A stretch of DNA of 64,000 nucleotides. Origin: Silurus meridionalis (lineage: Eukaryota > Chordata > Actinopteri > Siluriformes > Siluridae). Below the pieces are notes generated by a model that was not told the origin of the DNA, ran no database searches, and was given only the letters and a program-made list of their open reading frames with translations. Of the stretch, positions 49,107-58,957 are shown piece after piece. The translations under genes and the position numbers were made by a program. The DNA lies in contig NC_060904.1 of NCBI RefSeq assembly GCF_014805685.1, positions 17,383,811-17,447,810 on the forward strand, in the 5' to 3' direction. The number at the start of each line of letters is the position of its first letter. Positions within the stretch are counted from its first letter, which is position 1.

Positions 49107-49107
49107 G
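49067..49107. repeat. (AGAC)n microsatellite
   Basis: Ten AGAC units followed by GGAT-type units to about 49137. Confidence 0.95.
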
Positions 49108-49658
49108 GATGGATTAATGGATGATGGATGGATGGACTGATGAAGCAACAAATAAATAAGAAACAAACTAAACCTTCTGAAGGAGTGAAAATAAATACAA
49201 AAAAAAAATTAGTGCACAAATAAATAATAATCAAATTAATAAAAAAATCAGTAAATAAAAGGGATTAATGAATAAATAACTGAACGAATGAGAGAATGAT
49301 AAAACACTAACACGAGTGACGGAGTGAATTAACTGCTAAGTAATGAAACAAATGATTTGTTTATTTATTAACTGATGAATAAATAAATGATTGAGTGAAT
49401 GTTGTAGCTCAGCCTCGGCCCCAGCGTGACCCCTCGTCCGTCTGCGAGGATCCATCAGGGCAGTAAAATTAGCCCACCTGTGTTTAAAGCTCTGGATTCT
49501 GTCACCCAGATGGAGAGTTCAGAAAGCACCTGGACACCAACTACACAAATCAGACATATTTTTTGAAGGGGAGTGAAGCGTGTGCTCATGGTTCCCTGCT
49601 TTGACCTGTCAGTTCGGCCCCAGGCTCTTTCCCTCGTCTCTCCCTCTGTCTCTCCATA

Positions 49659-49660
<2 letters not shown>
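49108..49660. other. AT-rich gene-free stretch
   Basis: Many AAATAAAT and GAATGA words; 49400-49660 is more complex. No gene seen. Confidence 0.45.

Positions 49661-49686
<26 letters not shown>
49661..49686. repeat. (CT)n microsatellite
   Basis: CT run of about 13 units. Confidence 0.9.
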
Positions 49687-49689
<3 letters not shown>

Positions 49690-50079
49690 CTCACACTAAT
49701 GAACAGAGCCATAAAATGGTCACAATGCTGTTTTTTCTAGCCGGACCACCACAGCAGTTGTTCCTCTCTAGCCCTGAGAGACGAACCGTTCACTCGCTCT
49801 GATTTTACAGCAGACTTTTGATTAAAAGTTATTAGAATATTAATTCATGTCGATTTAAACATTGTAATATTTAATTTTGCTCCAAACATCAAAACTATCC
49901 AAAAAGGGGACAAAGGACATAATGACCAATCATGGAGTTTTATCACAGATCTACAGGGTTCTGTTTGGTTCCGTTTCAACGGAAAACTTTCCCCAGACAG
50001 ACAACAAGAATACAGAACTTTAAAGGCTCTACATTTTTAATATCAGTGTATATTTCATTATTAATGCAGAGATCATGGA

Positions 50080-50275
50080 ACTCACGGGAACGTCACCACG
50101 GGAAGGATCCCAGCCCTGGCACCATCACTCTGCCCGCTCTGACGCACCACGGCTTGGGTTCCCATCCACACCACTTTATTTAATTTATGGGATCCTCCAG
50201 GGCAAGACTTCGTTCACAGCGACACAAAAACTGCACCATAAAATACAGTAAAATAGAACCTCACACAACTCAGGT
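50080..50275 (+). repeat. Unknown ~190-bp repeat, second copy
   Basis: Direct repeat of 48685-48880, about 1.39 kb away. Near-identical over the first 95 bases, then with small indels and more substitutions. The flanks do not match. Confidence 0.8.
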
Positions 50276-51394
50276 TCTTCATACAGAAAAAAAGAGTGTA
50301 GGTTAGAACTCCATCAAGGTTCTCAGGAAATCAGATTTTATGCATCAATTTGGAGTTTGTACTCCACACATACACACACGGTTGAAGGGATCGCAAAGGA
50401 TCCATCCAATGAAATGTTCTACCTAAAAGCTTTTCTGATAGGACTTCTGTGAAGAACCTATGAGAACCCAATGTGTTTTAGAATTTATCAACACTGTCAA
50501 GATACTTAATAATAATTATTGGCTCTTAACCTCCAAAAAGGGGTTCTATAGTTTCTAAAGCACCTTTGGAATCACTTTGGGTTATTTCCAACGTTCTATC
50601 AAATGACTGAAGACCAACATGGAGATGTTTTTCTTCCTTCAAAATATCCGGTCTTTGTGATATTGGTGGCAGAAACTGAAGACACTGTAGACTTACTAAT
50701 AAATAGAGTTCTTGGTCGATTAAACATCATGAATTCTCTGTAGTGTTTATTGACTTGTCATGAAGATAAAGCTCATGTGAGGTTTCGGCTCGAGAGCCAT
50801 TGATGGAATGTTAACATAATGTCGCCCCCTGGTGGAATTAAAAAAACATACACAAATCGATTTATTTAAAAATGTAATAAAATGAACACTTTTCTATATA
50901 AAACATGACTTTAAACAACAATTTGAACTGAAATATAAATACTTTACAGAAAACCTAACTAATCATAAAATCCAGAAACTGAACCTGATGGGAATTTTCT
51001 CAGCTCTACTAATTTCTTCTCAGAATCTCAAAAATATAGTAACGTTATAGCCTGTGATATTTAATACACGTTACTGTTTACAGATTTGTCCTTGAACAGC
51101 AGCTGATATAGAAAACGGTGTATTTATTTCACATTTATTTCTCATACAGGGAATCTTTTGAGACGAATAATTTTATGAATTATTTTACAACAAAAAAATG
51201 CTTTAAATGAATTTCAGTTGAAGGCTACAAACTACAGCACAAGAAGATGGAAAGAAAAACACCCACATACATCATTTACATTTTTATTTAGTGACATGTT
51301 CGAAATCACACAGTGCTCAAACACTACTGTACAGAAAACCTCTGCTCTCCAAAAACTATTCAAATTATTAGATTGCAGTCAAAGTGTTGAAAGT
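50276..51394. other. Stretch between the repeat and the bola1 3' end
   Basis: No exon seen. It includes any 3' UTR of bola1 and the CTCF-like site at 50821. Mostly AT-rich. Confidence 0.45.
50821..50836 (-). promoter_or_regulatory. CTCF core-like motif, minus orientation
   Basis: CGCCCCCTGGTGG reads CCACCAGGGGGCG on the minus strand, matching 13 of 14 positions of CCASYAGRKGGCRS. It lies 570 bases past the bola1 stop, at the border between the nr2f5 desert and the bola1-sv2a block. Confidence 0.5.
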
Positions 51395-51898
51395 TCACGT
51401 AATTAGTATCTGATCAGTCAAGTCCTGATTTGAGTTTTCTGCCATGGTTCTGTCATGTTTGGACCCTCCGAGGCACGCCGGGCTCTTGTCCAGACTCGGG
51501 TTGCTGCTCCACTGCTCAGGAGTCTTGGCCTGGATGGCGAGAGCGTGAACGCTGGTGCTCAGCTCGTGACTCAGGGTCTCGTTGACCAGGCGGTGGCGCT
51601 GCAGCAGGGACAAGCCCTCGAAACGAGAGCTCACCACCAACACCCTGAAGTGAGACTCGGAACCTGGGGGCACGGCGTGCATGTGGCTCTCGTTCAGAAC
51701 CTCCAGGTGCTCCGGCTCGAGAGCCCGAGTCAGTTTGGTGCTAATGGAGGCTTCGACTGGGCGATTGGGAGCAGCCTCCATGGGATGAGATGATCTAGAT
51801 GAGTAGAGAGTGACGGAGGAGGAACGGATGAAGCGGCGGACATGGACCAGCATCGGGAGCGAGGAGGGAGACGATGGCCACAGCAGACCTGCGAGCAT
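51395..51898 (-). CDS. bola1: bola1, mitochondrial BolA-family protein
   Basis: Single coding exon of 167 codons. Residues 1-45 are rich in Ser, Arg and Leu without acidic residues until 41, as in a mitochondrial targeting peptide; the start MLAGLL resembles human BOLA1 MLSGRL. The BolA fold covers about 48-125, with HAVPPGSESHFRVLVVSSRF and LLQRHRLVNETL, including His102 of the RHR motif, and HALAIQAKTPEQW with His118. BOLA1 pairs with glutaredoxin GLRX5 in binding [2Fe-2S] clusters in mitochondria; role inferred from the family. The C-terminal tail after CLGGSK is a little longer than in human. The next gene leftward is nr2f5 and the next rightward is sv2a, its neighbour also in human 1q21. 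Confidence 0.93.
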   Translation of the reverse strand: MLAGLLWPSSPSSLPMLVHVRRFIRSSSVTLYSSRSSHPMEAAPNRPVEASISTKLTRALEPEHLEVLNESHMHAVPPGSESHFRVLVVSSRFEGLSLLQRHRLVNETLSHELSTSVHALAIQAKTPEQWSSNPSLDKSPACLGGSKHDRTMAENSNQDLTDQILIT

Positions 51899-52009
51899 GA
51901 TTATAACTTCTTATAAAGATCAGAGAGATTCCATTAACGAGAGGGAAAAAATCCACCCTGGACGACCTGCATGTTCATCTGCAGTATAGTCAAAGATCAC
52001 TTTTGTTTC

Positions 52010-52027
52010 CTACATTACCCACAATGC
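52010..52027 (+). promoter_or_regulatory. ZNF143/Staf-type site upstream of bola1
   Basis: CTACATTACCCACAATGC differs in two bases from the SBS consensus core CTACAATTCCCAxAATGC. Such sites are frequent in promoters of nuclear genes for mitochondrial proteins. It lies about 110 bases before the bola1 start codon, so the promoter may be here. Confidence 0.45.
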
Positions 52028-52119
52028 TGTTCAGCTGCCTTCTGATGCAGTCAGATTTAGCTGTTTCACCTCTGCCTTACGAGAGAAATGCAGCAGCGCT
52101 TTACTGAAGAGCTTTTACT

Positions 52120-52455
52120 TTTATACTCATACCTACTGATGAGTCGTTCATTTAGAACGAGTCTTTAATGTGACTCAGAAGAACGAGTCGTCTTAAAGTG
52201 ATTCGTTCGTTTTTTTACTGGATGAAAACAGAAATGAATCGTTTCTCTCTCGACTCTTCAAGTCAAAGTCATGCATTCTTTTTATCACGTGACTCACATA
52301 TACGCTATTCATCGCATTACTTTGAAAAATGTAACATTTTATTTGATATCTGATCAAAAGGAATCAAATGAACTCAACGATTCAACAAAAGATTTGGTCA
52401 TTTTGATGAACGAGATTCAAAGAACCGAGTCACTAAAATGATCCGAACTCCCACA
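52120..52455. mobile_element. Probable non-autonomous DNA transposon (MITE)
   Basis: It starts near TGATGAGTCGTTCATTTAGA, repeats GAACGAGTC and ATTCGTTC words, and ends GTCACTAAAATGATCCGAAC. This arrangement is familiar from a common teleost short element; no coding capacity. It abuts the (AACAC)n array. Confidence 0.5.
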
Positions 52456-52460
52456 CACAG

Positions 52461-52522
52461 AACACAACACAACACAACACAACACAACACAACACAACAC
52501 AACACAACACAACACAACACAA
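52461..52522. repeat. (AACAC)n microsatellite
   Basis: Twelve pentanucleotide units in a row. Confidence 0.95.
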
Positions 52523-53062
52523 CCCCCTTAACGTAACACTGAACTGCACTCTGGACTCCAACACTTGTCATTTTGTTTTAATGAGCACACATTGAAGCGG
52601 TGGCTGGTATCTTTTAGAAATGACTCTCTTTTTTAAAATGTCATTGTAACACTGTTTTAGTGATGACACTGCACCCTTCATGACGTCATAGTGGGACACA
52701 TGCAAGCGAGCGAGACCACCAAATAAAAATATAAGCATCAGCACAAAAATCATTTCAAACATCACATATATTTCAGTATAAACCCCATGTCTGAGGGTGA
52801 AGTTTTCCTGTAATTTCATTCTACTTTGAAAACGAGCTTTTAATATTCACACCTTTAATGCAGCTAAATATTTAAATAAAGCAAATAAATGGTCACACTC
52901 TTACCTTACTGTAACACACTGCTTCTGCTTCTTCTGACCGACACACACACACACTGTCAAATCGTGTTTCCGGTACGGATCGAATAATGGCACACACTCA
53001 AAACACGAAACACGTGGGCGGGTCTTCTTCTGTGCTGCGGCGCCAAAAAATAAAGCGCAATC
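52523..53062. other. Upstream side of bola1
   Basis: No coding exon recognised. A GC box (GGGCGGG at 53013) and several CpG lie at 52960-53060, which may be an alternative bola1 promoter. A GTAAGA donor-like site on the minus strand at 52904 could end a 5' UTR exon there; no acceptor before the bola1 start was convincing. Confidence 0.3.
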
Positions 53063-53076
53063 GTGCCACCTACTGG
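53063..53076 (-). promoter_or_regulatory. CTCF core motif, minus orientation
   Basis: GTGCCACCTACTGG reads CCAGTAGGTGGCAC on the minus strand, a full match to CCASYAGRKGGCRS. About 1.2 kb upstream of bola1. Confidence 0.5.
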
Positions 53077-53235
53077 CCATGAAAGGAATCTGATCAACAA
53101 AAGTGTCAACATAGTTTAACATTCTGGTTAGGTATAATGTGTAAAAAAAAAAAAAAGTTATAGTACATACAATCTGCCCATGTGCTTGGATGCACACAAG
53201 AATCATGGGCAGGAAGATCTATATATATACACACA

Positions 53236-54216
53236 CACACAATATCTCACAAAAGTGAGTACACCACTTACATTTCAGAATCTATTGCAGTAGATGTAGT
53301 GAAAGGACAATACTGCAGAAATGAAACTTGGATATATTTTAGAGTATCAATGAGCAGTTTGTATATCAGTACAGATTTACTGTCCTCTGAAAATAACTTA
53401 ATATTCAGCCATTATTGTCTAAATAACTGGCAACAAAAGTGAGTACACCCTAAGTGATAACAGCTGTACGTCATGTAAACATGCAAACCCACATGTCCTC
53501 TTCATTATGTTCATGTTTTTGTCTGCTTGTCAGAACCATAAAAATTTGTGTATCTTGTATTGGAGCAGGTCGAATGTTGTACTTTAAGTCCAATTCTCTA
53601 ATCCTGACCACTGGAGCTTCAACATGGACCTCACTGTAAAGAATCTTTGAGGATTTGAGAATTAGAATTGTTGCTCTCCACAAAGATGCCGTGGCTGTAA
53701 AAGGATCAGTAACACCCTGAAACTGAGTTACAGTACATTGGTCAGGGTCATACAGAGGTTTTCCAAGACGGGTTCCACTGGGAACAGACCTCACAAGGGT
53801 CCATCAAAGAAGTCGAGTCCTTGTGCTGTGTGTCAGGTGCAGAAGCTGTTTAAAAAAAAACAAGACGCATGAGTGCTGCAGCATTGCTTTAGAGGTTGCA
53901 GAAGCGGAAGATCCGCTCGTCAGTGCTCAGACAATACACCACACACTGCCACAAGTCGGTTTGCAGGCTATCGTCCCGAAAGGAGCCTCTTCTGTAGCTG
54001 CTCACAAGAAAACCCTCAAACAGTTTGCTGAAGAAAACCTGTCCAACAGCATGAATTACTGGAACCATGTCCTGTGGTCTGATGAGACGTAGATAAGCTT
54101 GTTTGGCTCAGATGGTGTCAGGCATGTGTGGTGACATCCTGGTGAGGAGAACCAAGAATATTGTGTCTTGCCTACAGTGAAGCATGGTGGTGGTAGCATC
54201 ATAGTCTGCTTTACAC
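53236..54216 (+). mobile_element. Tc1-like transposon remnant
   Basis: The left end CAATATCTCACAAAAGTGAG, repeated as CAACAAAAGTGAGTACACCC at 53431, is of the fish Tc1 type. Transposase remains at 53823-54092 keep QTIHHTLPQVGL and NYWNHVLWSDET (second catalytic Asp in SDET). They continue, after a stop, to FGSDGV and LPTVKHGGGS at about 54100-54195. Stops and frame changes break the gene, and the C-terminal third with its terminal repeat is absent. Confidence 0.85.
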
Positions 54217-54244
54217 AGATAATGTGGTGATTAAAAGTAAATAT

Positions 54245-54430
54245 GTTTTTTATAAGTAAGTTTGTCCCTGATGAGCAAGCCGGTGGCGACTGTGGCAAGG
54301 AAAAACTCCCCGAGATGACATAAGGAAGAAACCTTGAGAGGAACCAGACTCAAGAGGGAACCCATCCTCATCTCATCTCTTCTGCTATGACTGGTTGATT
54401 TCATCATTGCATATTGAGGTGCATGTGTTC
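54245..54430 (+). repeat. Common teleost dispersed repeat
   Basis: GATGAGCAAGCCGGTGGCGA, GGCAAGGAAAAACTCCCCGA and AACCTTGAGAGGAACCAGAC, in this order, are words of a high-copy repeat I associate with catfish and related fish. It lies directly after the truncated Tc1 copy. Confidence 0.6.
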
Positions 54431-54732
54431 CTAATTAGTTGTTTTTCTTTCCTTCACCTGTACAACTGGATTCATCCTCCTTTTTAAATCCATCTAGCAT
54501 ATTATTTACAGAATTTAGATCAAGTATATTCAAGGGCAAAAATGTCTATAGGGCCTCATTAAATAGCCATTTTTTAGACTAATTAATACATTTTGTTCAG
54601 GTCAATAACTGCAATGCAAATCATTTTATCTCCATGACAGGTTTATTTTTCATACGTAGGTTTTTATTTCATCGACAGGCCGTGATTGGGCTGCGTGGTT
54701 GCAGTAAAATTCCCAGCATGGCTGAAAAAGTC

Positions 54733-54736
<4 letters not shown>

Positions 54737-54785
<49 letters not shown>

Positions 54786-54789
54786 ACAC
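54737..54789. repeat. (CA)n microsatellite
   Basis: CA run with one AAA break near its end. Confidence 0.95.
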
Positions 54790-56065
54790 GGAAATACACA
54801 ACCATTTTGGCGTCACATTAAAACAGTCTCCATATTAAATGATCACGTCATTTCCATGTACAAAAAAATCCAACGCAAGCACGAAATGAACGACGTACAC
54901 CAGCACTCGATTTCTCAGGTTAAACCTTTTTTTTTGTCTTTTTTTTTTTTTTTTACCACGATTTTTTTTATTATAGTTGCACATATTTATACTTTTACAT
55001 ACAAACAACTACAACCTCTACAGCACAGTACAATGATAAGGTGATAAACTCCATCACATTTGAATCATGGCGATACATCTGAATTCGACAAAAGCATCAG
55101 AAAAGTTCTGTGGTATATCTGGAGAACGAGAAGAGACACTTGCCTTGTACAGGCGAGATTTTATACAGCGATTTTTTTCTCAATATGTTTTCATCACTAC
55201 GCAAATTTCAGTTTTAGTGTGCTTTCATTATCCCAATAATCAAACGTGTTCGAGTGTAGGTACAGGGTAATAAATGGGAAAAGCGGGCGGAGCCAAGAAA
55301 CACATCAGTCACTTATTGCTTTGATTTCTTTTTGCACACACGATCGACTGCGACAAAGTGAGTGCTTTTTTTTCTTCTTCGGAAAAATACAAAAAGACCC
55401 TGTAACAAAAGACGTTCAAATGAAACAAACAAACAAAACAAAACAACCTGAACGGGCAAAACTCACAAAAACCTTGATTACTTTTATATATATATTTTTG
55501 TAACATACAAATAGATCATGATGTCACTGAGATCGATTAATTCAGCAGTTGGACAGCGTACAACAGCGCTATCGACATCATAGTGTGGAGAAGGATGGAG
55601 AACAACAATAAGACACGCGCTGTACAACAACGTTTCCGTGAATTTGTGGATGCTGAGAAGTTTCGCTTCACCGACTTGGCAGTGACTAAAGCGCAGACGG
55701 AGATGTTGTAGATGTGCTTCTCGTACACAAACCTCACACGTTCTTTTTTCTTTTCTTTTTTTTTTAGACTCTTAAATTTCACACATCTTTCATTAGTCCA
55801 CATATAGGTTTTGGATTTTTATTCTCATGATCTTCAGTTTCAGGACACGACCTGCTTAAACACCCACGTTGCACTTTATTTTGTCTGCGAAATTGTGGGG
55901 TTTTTTTCCCCCTGATCTTTTAGTGACTTAATAATTGTGCTCATTGATCAGATTATAAGTGCAGGACAATATTTCTGCCTGCAGCCTAAAAGGTGGTTGG
56001 TCCCTGTTCAGGTTTTTGACCTTCGCTGACCTGCTGAGCTCCTGACTGGCTCGCCAATAAAAATT

Positions 56066-56116
56066 TGTGCTTCGCTCTGTATAAGTGCATTTGCCAAATG
56101 CCATACAATGTAAATC
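56066..56116 (+). mobile_element. LINE 3' tail fragment
   Basis: CTTCGCTCTGTATAAGTGCA and TTTGCCAAATGCCATACAAT followed by GTAAAT words resemble the 3' tail of teleost L2/CR1-type LINEs, as in the copy ending near 61475. Confidence 0.45.
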
Positions 56117-57189
56117 TAAGCACTGATATGGTTTGTAATGAATTTAACTTCATTCGAGTTTCTGAAAAATAAACAGATACGTTCCTGAACCCTGCCCAGG
56201 ATCAAACATTTTAGTGGATGAATAAATAAACGTTATAAACATCGCATTAACCCGCAAGAGGAACCTGCTGCATCCAGTGTGCAGGAATAAGGGTGTCGCA
56301 CCCTGAAGGTGGTACCCTGAAGAACCTTTAATACCTAAATGCATGCAGTTTACCTGTAAAGCTTTACTTGTGACTAAAGAACAAATTGCAAATTGCAAAT
56401 GAGTGTATTCCCAGTGTAAAGCAGCAATAAGGTACAGTTCAGTACTACTGGCTCTGAGTGTTTCTTTCTCCCACAAGCTTCATATCTATCACATCTTGTT
56501 CTTGCTGATGAACACTGTCACAAATGACGATGTGAATCCTCTCTGGATTTATACTGGCATCCACAAAAAAAAGCTTTTGTTTGTTTCTTTTTGCACTAGA
56601 AACAGTAGATGAAGCTCAGAGAGAGAGAGAGGAGCGGAAGTAGAAACTGCAGATTATAATGCGATCTGGTCAAGAGCAGATTGGAGATGTTCTCAGATTG
56701 TGCTTCAAAAATCGTTTGCGATGACGTCGTGAAATTTAGCATGAGCTTGATGAGAAAATGAAGGAGAGCCTCTTAGAGTTCTCTTATAGAGTTTATGTTT
56801 TTCATACTGAGTGCATCTAAAATATGGCTGCTATCCTACAAAATGGCAGTAAAGAAGAAGAGCGTCACCTGCAAACCGAAGCATTTTATTTTGTATTTAT
56901 TTAATTGTTCGTTTGTTGGATTTTTGCTAAACGATCCGTAGATTCTCTCTGTATTAAAAGCTTCTAAATCTATAATAGTTTCGGGGGTTTTTTTTGTTGT
57001 GACGACGTCAACGACGATTAAAAGAAAAGTTCACCCTGCCCCTGAAGTTACAGACATCCAAAGTAAAAAATGCTATAAAACCAAAAAGTCTTTTATAAAT
57101 AAATAATAAATAAAGGCAAATCTGTGGAACACTTGTTTCACGTTTTCACATGCAAGCACATTCACACACACATGTACACACACACATAA

Positions 57190-57191
<2 letters not shown>

Positions 57192-57266
<75 letters not shown>
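57192..57266. repeat. (TA)n microsatellite
   Basis: About 37 TA units, self-complementary and cruciform-prone. Confidence 0.95.
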
Positions 57267-57269
<3 letters not shown>

Positions 57270-57441
57270 CTACAGGTACAGCATCATCATGATCACCGTT
57301 ATAATGGTCGAAAGAACAGGAAAAAAAAACCGTATGGAAAGTTGCGTCACTGATGTGACCATGATGCGCAGATTCAATTTCTATTGACTTGTTCTGTCTG
57401 AATATTGTCTACTTAAAAATATTACCTTAGCAAACTGATAA

Positions 57442-57451
57442 ATATATATAA

Positions 57452-57510
<59 letters not shown>
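57442..57510. repeat. (AT)n microsatellite
   Basis: AT run with two early AAAT breaks, 175 bases after the previous array. Confidence 0.95.
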
Positions 57511-57514
<4 letters not shown>

Positions 57515-58417
57515 CATCGAGTAAAACCAATCTAAGACATTATGGTACTATTTTACTGGAAACTGAACCGGTTTCAGAACCTGAAATGTTTTTCCTCTTA
57601 AATATATTTATAATATTTATATATAGAATATGAGCTATTAGTGTGTTCAGGACAGACAGACTGTAACTGTATATTTATATTCAATACAGCATTTACATCA
57701 GTTTTCAAAATAAACCTAAACCTTTTATTACGCTTTGATAGTCTTTTCTAATCATCTTGTGCTAAATCAGTTTTTTTTCCCCCTCAGGTTTTCTGTCATT
57801 TCTTCCCCATAAAAGAAAAATAGGAAACATTGTTTTGTTTTGTTTTGTTTTTTCTCCATCGAGAAATTGTGAATTTCCAAAAACCCTAGGAAAAGAACGA
57901 TGGGTCGTAACTACTGAACGGCTGAAACACAAATCACGTGAATGCACAGTAGGTCGTCACGTCATGGACCGGAGATGATGTCGATGGGGTGCCCTTACAT
58001 TTTTTCATACTGTTAATTTTGCTACTCTTCATTATGTTTATCGTACACAAATGCCTCCAGTGAAACCAATTTTTTCTGAGAGATTCCTTTCTGTAGGTAG
58101 CTATGATAGTTATATATATGTATTTTTACTTGGACCTTTCAAGCGATTTCAACAGTCGCTCGTGAAAAAAAACTAATCTCAGGACATCGTGAGCAGAAGA
58201 AAAACAACGACGACAACCAACAAACACCGACGACAACCAGGACCAAACACTGAGCAAACACTGTTCGTGCAGAAAAGATCTACCCACTGACTGACGACAC
58301 GTGCTGACCTCACCGTAACGCCGTGGACCGAGATTAAAGGGCAAAAAACTCTTCACTGGCTGGTTAACAAATTCACGAACTATAAAACAATCTGGAATGT
58401 GTTTAAAATGGCAGTTG

Positions 58418-58420
<3 letters not shown>

Positions 58421-58471
<51 letters not shown>
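58421..58471. repeat. (AC)n microsatellite
   Basis: Pure AC run of about 25 units, 300 bases downstream of the sv2a stop codon. Confidence 0.95.
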
Positions 58472-58473
<2 letters not shown>

Positions 58474-58746
58474 ACCTCTGTTCTCCCTAAGTATGCTGAT
58501 TATCGGGGTCAGGACTGCGCCGCTTGATGGTACAGATATGTCAAATCAAATGTGAAAGTTTTATGTAAAACCTGATCTGATTTGATCTGATGAATGGATG
58601 AGATGATGATTAAGATGTTTGTTGTTTTTTTTTTTTTTTAAATATGAAGGGGATATTTTTACCGTCTATAAATCCAAATCTGACAAAATGTGTGATTGAT
58701 TTGGGGATCGGGATCACACTGCAGGGGGATTCACCCTAATTCGACG

Positions 58747-58760
58747 CTGCCACCTGCTGG
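58747..58760 (-). promoter_or_regulatory. CTCF core motif, minus orientation
   Basis: CTGCCACCTGCTGG reads CCAGCAGGTGGCAG on the minus strand, a full match to CCASYAGRKGGCRS. It lies 14 bases after the sv2a stop codon, in its 3' UTR. Confidence 0.45.
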
Positions 58761-58773
58761 CACGGAGGCCACA

Positions 58774-58957
58774 CTATTGAAGCACCTGCCCCCTCGTCTC
58801 CGGGAGCTTCATGGCCAAGAAGCTGCCGGTTGCCAACGCGCCTGAGGCGAACAGGATGGGCACGGCTTTGGTGATGCCCACAAACGACTGGAAGATGCTG
58901 ATCCCCAGCACGGCGGCAAGCTTGCACAGGGCATTCAGGAATCCGAAAGCTGTAGTT
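58774..58957 (-). CDS. sv2a: sv2a last coding exon
   Basis: Acceptor TATTTCCCACAG. The first base completes an Arg codon; 60 residues follow (TTAFGFLNALCKLAAVLGIS to PETRGQVLQ), covering the last two membrane segments, then TAG at 58776-58774. Confidence 0.95.

Larger units (their letters stand above)
54968..58773 (-). other. sv2a: Downstream region and possible long 3' UTR of sv2a
   Basis: No other gene is visible between the sv2a stop and the Tc1 copy. AATAAA signals for the minus strand occur at 57724-57729 and about 54970; the last would give a 3.8-kb 3' UTR. The region holds two long AT arrays, a CA array and a LINE tail. The real end is unknown. Confidence 0.3.

Noticed and set aside
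52901..52960. 5' UTR exon of bola1 with donor GTAAGA
   Set aside because: The donor looks good but I found no convincing acceptor before the bola1 start codon and have no transcript, so it was left as a remark only.
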